This document shows, piece by piece, positions 56,302-64,000 of a stretch of DNA of 64,000 bases. A model generated the notes under the pieces. The model saw only the letters and a list, made by a program, of their open reading frames with translations. It had not been told where the DNA came from and ran no database searches. The first letter of the stretch is position 1, and the number at the start of each line of letters is the position of its first letter. The stretch lies in the NCBI GenBank assembly GCA_033032865.1, contig JAWHQI010000074.1:9666501-9730500 (forward strand). Direction: 5' to 3'. The stretch comes from Dactylorhiza incarnata. Its lineage: Eukaryota; Streptophyta; Magnoliopsida; Asparagales; Orchidaceae. Both the position numbers and the translations under genes were made by a program.

Positions 56302-59152
56302 CCGAGGTGGTCGGTCTGGTTCTGGACGTGGTCGGGAGACTGATACGCGACATTGTACTCATTGCGGACGTCGTGGTCACACAAGGGATACGTGCTGGCT
56401 CGTGCATGGGAAGCCAGACTGGGCGGCCAAAACCTCGTCAGCTTCACCTCGATCTGCTCACGTTGCCGACTCGACACCGGCTCCTCCGGGTCACCTCACG
56501 GTCCAGATCTCTGAGGAGGATTATCGTCGCCTGCAGGCACTTCCAATTTCCTCTCCACCTCATAGTGCTGCTGTGGCCCAGACTATTCAGCCTGCCTGCA
56601 CTTCCCAGACCACCCAGCGCCCAGTTCAGTGGCTGGCAGATTCTGGAGCTTCTGACCACCTGACTAGCTCTTCAGGTATCCTGCATTCGTATCATACCCA
56701 TTGTGGGTCTTCCATTACTGTTGCAGATGGATCCACTGTGCCTATTGTTGGCTTTGGAAGCTGCAATGTGACACCGAATATGCCTCTATCCTCGGTTGCT
56801 CATGTTCCTCAATCTGCTTACAACCTATTGTCCATTAGTAAGCTTACTCGTGATTTAAACTGTACTGCTATCTTCACATCTTCTGGTTGCATTTTTCAGG
56901 AACAGTCGACAAGCCGTATTATTGGTAGAGGAAAGCTGCGTGGTGGTGTTTATGTTATGGATGAAGTTTCCCACATTGCCTGTTCTGCTGCTTCGGCCAA
57001 ACTCTTGGACCTCCACTACCGTCATGGTCATCCTTCTATGCAGGTCATGCGTCGTTTGTATCCTGAGTTTGGGAACGTTTCCCATCTCAGCTGTGAGTCA
57101 TGTTTGTTTGCTAAACTCCATAGAGTTAGCTATGTACCTCGTGTAGATGTTCGTGCTTCTGCACCTTTTGATTTACTTCATTCTGATGTCTGGGGACCGT
57201 GTCCTGTCCCTACGTTGTTAGGACACAGATATTATGTTACCTTTATTGATGATTTTTCTCGCATGACTTGGGTTTACTTAATGAAAAATCGCTCTGAATT
57301 ACTATCTATTTTTCAACATTTGTGGAATGAAATTTTCACTCAATTTTCTGTTCGTCTGAAATGTCTTCGTACTGATAATGGGAGGGAATACATGTCCCAG
57401 TCCATGCCTAGCTTTCTTTCCGACAAGGGTATCATACACCAAACCAGTTGCCCTGATACCCCCCAACAAAACGGGGTTGCCGAACGAAAAAATCGCCACC
57501 TTCTTGAGGTAACCCGGGCTATCCTTCATCATACGCATGTTCCCAAACACTTTTGGGGAGATGCTGTTCTTACCGCTGCCCATCTCATTAATCATCTTCC
57601 TACTCATATACTTCAGGGGGAGACACCTTATCACATCCTTTATCCCGACCACTCGGGGCCTCCTCTACCCTTCAAGGTCTTTTGGTGTGTTTGCTATGTC
57701 CGGGATGCTCGTCCCTCCGTTTGCAAACTTGATCCTCGCTCTTTGAAGTGTATCTTCCTTGGATACTCTCGGACTACCAAGGGATATCGCTGTTATTCTC
57801 CAGAACTTCACAAATATATCATTTCTTCAGATGTTGTCTTCCTCGAATCTGACTCTTATCGTACCACTGGCTCTCCCCTTCCCACTTCATCTTCTGATCT
57901 CTCTCTCGATGAGATGCTAGTTCCTCGTCCTGATTCTGCTCTCGTCTCTCTGACTGACATATTGTGCCCCCTTTGGGGACAAGTCTACTCTCGTCGCACT
58001 TCTGACAGAACTGAAATACCACCATCTCAGCCTACCTCAACCATTGATGGCACAACTACTGTTCCTCAGATTGCTCCTGCAAGTGAGGCCCTGAACCAAA
58101 CTGAAGTGCCTGCCGCTCCACCTCTGGCTAGTACCGAGCTTCCTATTGCTCTCCGAAAGGGAAGTCGGACTTGCCAGAATAGACCTCTCTGTGTGAGCTC
58201 TTATCAGGGGTTGTCTGCTTCTCATACCGCACTTCACTTGATGTTGGATCAGTACACCATTCCCTCAACGGTTGGGGAGGCCAAAACTCATCCTGGCTGG
58301 ATGGCTGCTATGCAAGAGGAATTGACGGCACTTCAACTGAATAATACTTGGGAACTTGTGTCTTTGCCTCCTGGAAAGCGCGCTATTGGTTGCAAATGGA
58401 TCTATTCTGTTAAAGCCAATGCTGATGACTCTCTTGCTCGCTTGAAAGCCCGCCTTGTTGCCAAAGGTTATGCCCAAACTTATGGCGTGGATTATGAGGA
58501 AACGTTTGCACCTGTTGCCAAGATGTCCTCTATTCGGATCGTGATCTCTCTTGCAGCCACTCACCGGTGGCCTCTCCATCAGTTGGATATCAAGAATGCG
58601 TTCCTTCATGGGTCCTTGGCGGAAGAGGTGTATATGGAACAACCACCTGGGTTCGTTGCTGAGGGGGAGCGTAACAAGGTGTGTCGTCTCCTTGCCTCCT
58701 TATATGGGTTGAAACAATCCCCGCGCCAGTGGTTTGCTCGCTTTCGGTCTGTTGTCACCAAATTCGGACTTACCAAAAGTGTCAAAGACTCATCTCTCTT
58801 TTATCGGAACTCCTCAACTGGTACTGTGCTCCTAATTGTGTATGTTGATGATATTGTCATCACGGGTAGTGATCCTAAAGGGATAGCCGATCTCAAAGCG
58901 TTCTTACACTCCAACTTCCAAACCAAAGATCTAGGGCTGTTGCGATACTTCCTTGGGATTGAAGTTACTGATCATGACGACTCTATCTTTGTTTCTCAAC
59001 GTAAATATGCCCTTGATCTGTTATCTGATCTTGGAATGTCTGACTGCCGCCCTATGGATTCTCCCCTTGAACCAGGAGAAAAGAGCCTTCATGCCGAGAG
59101 CAAATCTTTTGATTCGCCAGAGAAGTATCGTAGAGTAGTTGGAAAACTTAAC
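56290..59152 (+). CDS. R1 pol (copy 1): zinc knuckle, protease, integrase, reverse transcriptase; 3'-truncated
   Basis: The frame is open from before the poly-G tract to the junction, then ends at TGA 59174-59176 in copy 2 sequence. Domains in order: CCHC CTHCGRRGHTRDTC (56354-56395); retropepsin WLADSGASDHLT (about 56633); pre-integrase HYRHGHPS and CESCLFAK; integrase with Asp at SDVWG, Asp at RTDNGREY and Glu at NGVAERKN; and RT with NTWELVSLPP, KWIYSVKANADD, QLDIKNAFLHG and YVDD at 58841-58852. All catalytic residues are present up to the cut after VVGKLN. RNase H is missing here. Confidence 0.92.
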
Positions 59153-62100
59153 ACTTGCTATTATCACTTGGTTTGACACGTGTCTCCACTCGAGTTGGAT
59201 CTCATAAATCCATGAAGGATCTCGCTGACTATCAATAAGGACTCGTCGACCTCAGGCATGGTCTCTCCGACCATCAAACAGTACTGGACTGCGATATTGA
59301 TGAATTTGCCAACCCTCCTCTACTTCCTGTACTTAGAAATTTTCCTTATTTTGCCTCATTTTGTAAGAGTGCAGCCCGCCTTCTTAAAAGTTGTCCGTGG
59401 GCAGGCCCTCTGCTCTCTATAAATAGGGCATGAACAATAGACAGAGGAGCATCAAAACTTGTGCAAGAGTCTCCATAGTACTCATATACCTCAAAACAGT
59501 GTCTGCGAGTACGCACTTGGAGTATTGGAGAGACTTGTAACCCTACTGTAATGAACTTTTAATCAATATAATCACGCACAACTCAAGGTTCGCTTTGTAT
59601 GAAGTCTGGTCTCACTGTTTACGACATCCTTTTTCTCATCTGAACATTCGCGACTCGAAGTACTTTTCCATTCACATTACCCTTCATCTTTTTATTCCAC
59701 TGGGCGTGGAGTTGAGACACTTTTTACCTCAGCACCCCACATCAGAAAATTTTAGCTACTCAAACAACTTTCTCCTGAACCAACCCGCTAAGCTCACTAA
59801 CTTACATCAGACTTTAGATAATTATACAACCAACTGCACCACTTCCCATTATTTGTGACCACTTCGTACACTAAAAAGCCTTGTAACTCATGATTTTTCT
59901 CAAAGCCACTTTCCTCTGCCTGCTACGATACTGCTTTGACTACATCGCTTGCCGAATCGCCTCTCCCTCATTGATGCAAAACACATAGTCGCACCACATG
60001 ATGACAAGATGTATGGTCGTTGCAATCCATGTGGTTGTCCATACAACAATACAAAACATGCTTTTAAAAGTTAACTTAGTGACCCATGACCTTCAATTTG
60101 CTACCACCTTACTCCAGAATCCAAAGATCTATCCTTAGCTACTCTTAGTTTAATTGCAAAAATAGGTGTTGCCAACCCCAGCTAGAGTCCTCATAGTGCC
60201 ACCAATCCTTTACAATGCCGTCAAACCTCTCGTTGACTCTTTATTAGGTCGCCAATCCTTCACATTGTTGTCAATACTTTAAACATCTATAATTATGAAC
60301 TTTCATGAACCTCACCACCACGACTTCTAATCACCATTGTATTGTATGGTTTCAAGGTATTTTAGGCTTTAGTTGATTCTTAGATTACCTTATTAGCTTA
60401 ATTTATCTAAGTGCACGCCATAAAGTCTCAGTTTTAAACTCCACTTTATCCAATCCACAAGCTACCAAGTTTACATGTAGTGCTTAAACGTTCAACAATA
60501 TCTAGCTAATTTACTATTACTTGGTAATTGTATAAACACAGTAAAATAAAATTGGAATGGATTATTTAGTTAGTAATTACTTCAATGTTAAGCTTGGTTT
60601 GCCACATCATATTATTAATGCAAACTGCATTATATAGTGTATTATAAGGATGATGATTTATGTCTTGCATGAACATTTTGGTCCTATGTTTAGCAGATTT
60701 AAAAATGCTGATATGTTACTCACTGGTTATATGACCTGAAAGCACTTTGATTGTTATTGCATAAATGTGCAAACTACTTTTGAAGGAGGTTTTTTTGGGA
60801 AATCATGTGCACATTTGAGTTCCCAAGAAAATGTCTCATCAAAATCAAACAGATTAGATTTAGATTTAATTACATTCTTTAAAGTTTTTTGGAAATTTTT
60901 GACACCTAAATCCCCTTTTCTTACAAGAATTGAATTGAAGTTTAACCTCTGTAATTTATCCCAAATTTACATTTAAGAGACTTAGATTATGACCTTACAC
61001 CTTAGAAAGAAAAAAATTCAACTCTTACTAAATATTTTAATAATTATTTCTTCTTCGACTATCAATGTTAAGTTTGTGACATATGAAAACAGTAAACTGT
61101 TATAAACAAATATTGATGCACTGAAGCTAGATACCAGAAAAAAGATAAAATTTCATGCTCAAACTTTAAATGTTTCTCATAACGCAACTATTACGATTGA
61201 TTTATTCTATTTTAAATGATTTTTGGTCCTCTAAAATAAATATAATGATGAACCCAGTTTGCTACTATGCCCTTCAAATCTAAATTTGTCACTGAAACGT
61301 TATTAGTTGAATATTACTAATGATCATAGGGATATGTTGAAGCATAAAGGTGGTAAAGAACTTATAGAAGAACTATTCACATATTACAAGCTTAAGAATT
61401 GTAACTTTTTCTCTTTTTTCTCTCTCTCTAGATTTCACTGCAAGGATCCCTCTTATACGCGCTCCTTTAACTATTTATAATGATCTTATTTGTCTTGTCA
61501 CCTTCTTTAGTAAGCTCCTTTTAAAGATACATTTTTGATTAAATTATGAGGTGTCTGCTTTTATTTTAACTATGGTTGTTTTGTTTCTAGTTTTTGTGTA
61601 TTGTCCTGTTGAGTAAATCCTTCAAAGTATTTGTTCTTGAAGCTGTCAAGGACCTCAATGTTATTATCATGAGTTATTTTTATTGGAGCATTCAATGACA
61701 AATATTTGATTACACTGATTGTCAAGTACTTTATGACAATGTGGACTTAGAGGGGATATTTTTTGGTCCACACTCCCCCTACATTTTAGATATGTTGAAG
61801 CTATTTAAATTTACTTGGAAAATGTACAGATGCTACTCAAAACAATAATTTTTTTTTCATCTCCCTTGGCGCTTATAAATTGCTGAACTTGGAATGCTGT
61901 TCCATTTTTGGCTTTTGTCGGTGTTAGAATTGCCGCCTTCTTTCTTTTATAGTGGATTGATTTGACTTCACGAACCGGTACTTCATCTTTTGAATACGAA
62001 ATGAATTGTGGCTGAAAAGGCTTTATTTCAAGCTGGCTCTTCCTCGAAGCATTGCTCATAGTCAACTTTCTTAGTTGTCTCATCATAAGGCAAAGTTGAT

Positions 62101-62593
62101 GCGACTTACCCACATCATGAGACACCAACATATTTTAGCGCCTTTTCATTTTTCTACATTATGGATCTTATTTTTGGCATTATTTTATTTCCCCGCACTT
62201 AGCAGTAATTCTACATTAGTTAATAAGCGTCATATTATTTTTGTGCTAAAAGTTTGTAATGTGAATCAGTTTATTAGATTGACGAGCCAATAAGGCTCTC
62301 TGAATGTAAATGTCCTGTAATTATGGAAAAGAGAGCAATTATTTTCATATTTTAAAAACATGGAAAAAATAAATTTAAAAAGTTAAAATCTAATCTATTG
62401 AGATATTAAGATGAGAAAAAGAATCGAGGAGAGGAACCTACAATAGAATCGAACTGGGACCTCTTCCCATGTTCGACTCCACTGTCCACTCCACAGTCCA
62501 CTCCACAACTCTTCCATTTCCATGCCCCTTTGACTCCCTGTTCAGTTTCTATCCCCACCGACAACTCTCACTCCGACCGACGACCTCACAACC

Positions 62594-64000
62594 TGTTAGA
62601 TGTTGTGTTTATAGTTACCTCTTATATATATATATGTATGACTGGGTCCGGTTAATGGACAGAAAGTCATTTTGATTCACTTCGTAACATGGTATCGGAG
62701 CTGCTCCGCTAGGGTTCTCCCACAGCCGCCGCCGCGTTCGACTCGCTCTCTCCGCTCGTTCGCTCGTCTCTCGCCGCTGTCCGCTCGCCCATTCGATCTC
62801 TTCGTCCTCGTCGCCTCTTCCTCCGCTAGTCGTTTGGTTCCTCCCGTGCCCTAGACGGAGGCGCGCCGCTGATGATGCCGCCTGCCGTCGCTACTTCTTG
62901 ATGTCGATGCCGATCTGCTGCTGCCTGAAGACGACGCCTCCCGTTCTGCCGTCGCTGAAGATGCCGCTGCTACCTGAAGAACGCTGCTGTCGTCCTGTTG
63001 TCGCCTGAAGCCGTCGAAGCTGCTACCTAAACCCTGAAGCCGCCGCTACTGCCTGAAGCCGTCGAAGCTGCTGTCGTCCTGCTGTCGTCCTCCCGTCGAA
63101 GCTGCCACCTAGAGGACATCTCTGCTACTCTGATGTCGAGCATCGAGCGCTGCTACTGCGATGCCGTCTCCGGGTACTGTTCCTTGATGCCTTCTGCAGA
63201 TTATTGAAGGTTCCTGCCATTGCCATGGGGGACTCGGCCACAAGCACCACTCAGACACCTGTTCCCTCAGGGGATTCTACCAACACTTTTCCTTCCAATG
63301 CAAGGTTGGCTACCACTATCCTTACCTCCTCCAACTTTCAGTTGTGGAAAAAGGGGGTTACTATGTCTCTAGCAGGCATCCGACGTACTCACCACCTTAC
63401 TAGACTACCTACTCATGCCGTGGGAAGTGCTGAATACGACGACTGGTACAGTGATGATTGTCGTATCTTTGCTCTCCTTCTGAGTTCCATGGACCCATCA
63501 GTTCAGCAGATGTGCAAGAATTGTGATAGCACTAAGGAGCTGTGGGACACCCTGCATATGATGTTCTCTCAAGCTAACAACCTCTCTCGCCTTGGTGAAC
63601 TCTTTCCCAAGATGGCTGAGCTACGACAAGGAACTCGTTCGGTCACTGAGTACTTCGCCGAATGGAAGGTTCTTGCCGATGAAATCCTGGATCTTTGGGA
63701 GATCCCCTCTACCCGTGAAGGACATCAGGCTCAACGTGAGCATCTGGTTCTCATCTGGCTTCTGAACGGACTTGATCCAAACTTCTCAACAACAAGAACG
63801 GAAATGCTTGCGAGTCCTTCTACTTTGCAGACTGTTAGTGTGTACCATCGTCTGACTAAAGCGGGCTCTGCCGCTTCTCCAGCTGCTCTACATGTTTCCT
63901 CCAGCGAGTCAATTGCGCTGGCCTCTCGGGGGGGGGGGGGGGGGGGGGGAAGGGGCACTAGCCGAGGTGGTCGGTCTGGTTCTGGACGTGGTCGGGAGAC
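62594..64000 (+). mobile_element. R1, second copy (5' part, runs off the window)
   Basis: Same order as copy 1: candidate LTR 62594-62689, primer site at 62690, leader, then gag from ATG 63225. The rest of the element lies past position 64000. Confidence 0.88.
63225..64000 (+). CDS. R1 gag fused in frame to the zinc-knuckle frame (copy 2, partial)
   Basis: The same gag as copy 1, but the G run here is 22 long (63928-63949), five more than copy 1. This shifts the downstream sequence so that gag continues through the Gly tract into the RGTSRGGRSGSGRGR frame that in copy 1 belongs to pol. No stop occurs before the window end. If the G count is real, this copy would make a single gag-pol polyprotein, as most Copia elements do. 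Confidence 0.85.
   Translation, partial: MGDSATSTTQTPVPSGDSTNTFPSNARLATTILTSSNFQLWKKGVTMSLAGIRRTHHLTRLPTHAVGSAEYDDWYSDDCRIFALLLSSMDPSVQQMCKNCDSTKELWDTLHMMFSQANNLSRLGELFPKMAELRQGTRSVTEYFAEWKVLADEILDLWEIPSTREGHQAQREHLVLIWLLNGLDPNFSTTRTEMLASPSTLQTVSVYHRLTKAGSAASPAALHVSSSESIALASRGGGGGGGRGTSRGGRSGSGRGRE

Larger units (their letters stand above)
51498..59152 (+). repeat. 7.65 kb tandem duplication, copy 1
   Basis: From ACTTGCTATTATCACTTGG onward the sequence recurs from about 59153 to the window end with offset 7654-7660. Copy 1 holds intron-like sequence and the 5' 4.2 kb of Copia element R1. It ends inside R1 RT (after VVGKLN), where copy 2 begins. AAC is shared at the left edge and at the junction. 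Differences noticed are an 8 versus 9 T run (about 54195) and a 17 versus 22 G run. Confidence 0.92.
54939..59152 (+). mobile_element. R1: Ty1/Copia element, 5' part, cut by the tandem duplication
   Basis: The plus-strand order is candidate short LTR, primer site, GC-rich leader (55050-55560), gag, CCHC, protease, integrase, RT. It stops within RT at the duplication junction, so RNase H, polypurine tract and 3' LTR are not in view. The gag and pol frames have no stops except for the poly-G frame change, so R1 is the least decayed element in the window. Confidence 0.88.
59153..64000 (+). repeat. 7.65 kb tandem duplication, copy 2 (continues past the window)
   Basis: This repeats 51498 to about 56340: the promoter-like segment, intron-like sequence, R1 LTR candidate (62594-62689), primer site, leader and gag. 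Only homopolymer differences from copy 1 were noticed in the parts compared. It carries no other gene. Confidence 0.92.

Noticed and set aside
51498..64000. Reading the repeated 4.8 kb as the two LTRs of one element
   Set aside because: The repeated segment contains a primer site and gag, and the junction cuts RT mid-frame; a tandem duplication explains this better.

Overview
This window is a piece of a plant nuclear chromosome. The evidence is plant-lineage LTR retrotransposons (Copia/Sirevirus-like, Gypsy/Tekay-like and Gypsy/Athila-like), the first exon of a nuclear gene for a plant DegP-type serine protease with a mitochondrial-style leader and a GT splice donor, and a decayed PIF/Harbinger transposon. 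No bacterial operon, CRISPR array, rRNA or tRNA gene was recognised. The species cannot be named from this sequence.

Layout. Positions 1-17793 are an LTR (called X; minus orientation, left end not seen) split by a 16.2 kb Copia element (C1, 904-17102, target duplication GGGTG). C1 is itself split by a 9.6 kb Tekay-like Gypsy element (G1, 4724-14371, duplication CTGAC). X in turn cuts the envelope-like gene of a Sirevirus (S1, minus strand, 17794-29781). S1 holds two solo LTRs: A (22807-24448, AGTGT) and C (26908-28403, CCCGC, inside the S1 5' LTR). A third solo LTR, D (30324-31976, CATTT), lies next to the 3' part of a second decayed Sirevirus (S2, 31982-45700). S2 is split by a 9.7 kb Athila-like element (E, 34914-44608, CATAA). 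These boundaries were found by reading repeated termini and target duplications directly.

Positions 45700-47480 hold a Harbinger-like transposase relic followed by a MYB/SANT-like coding relic. After about 1.8 kb of AT-rich sequence and a 30-bp minisatellite comes exon 1 of a DegP-like protease gene (49613-49970). No later exon was found.

From about 51498 a 7.65 kb unit begins that carries intron-like sequence plus the 5' 4.2 kb of a Copia element (R1). It restarts at about 59153 and runs to the window end. The two copies look almost identical and differ mainly in homopolymer length. This is either a very recent tandem duplication or an assembly duplicate.

Apart from the protease exon, the coding content is element proteins: gag, aspartic protease, integrase, reverse transcriptase, RNase H and one envelope-like protein. 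Most carry stops, frameshifts or deletions. The R1 gag and pol frames are the cleanest. I saw no convincing new biological system. The best leads are the nested insertion history, the preserved Sirevirus envelope-like frame, family-specific palindromic motif arrays in the LTRs, the poly-G tract that decides whether R1 gag and pol are fused, and the tandem duplication.
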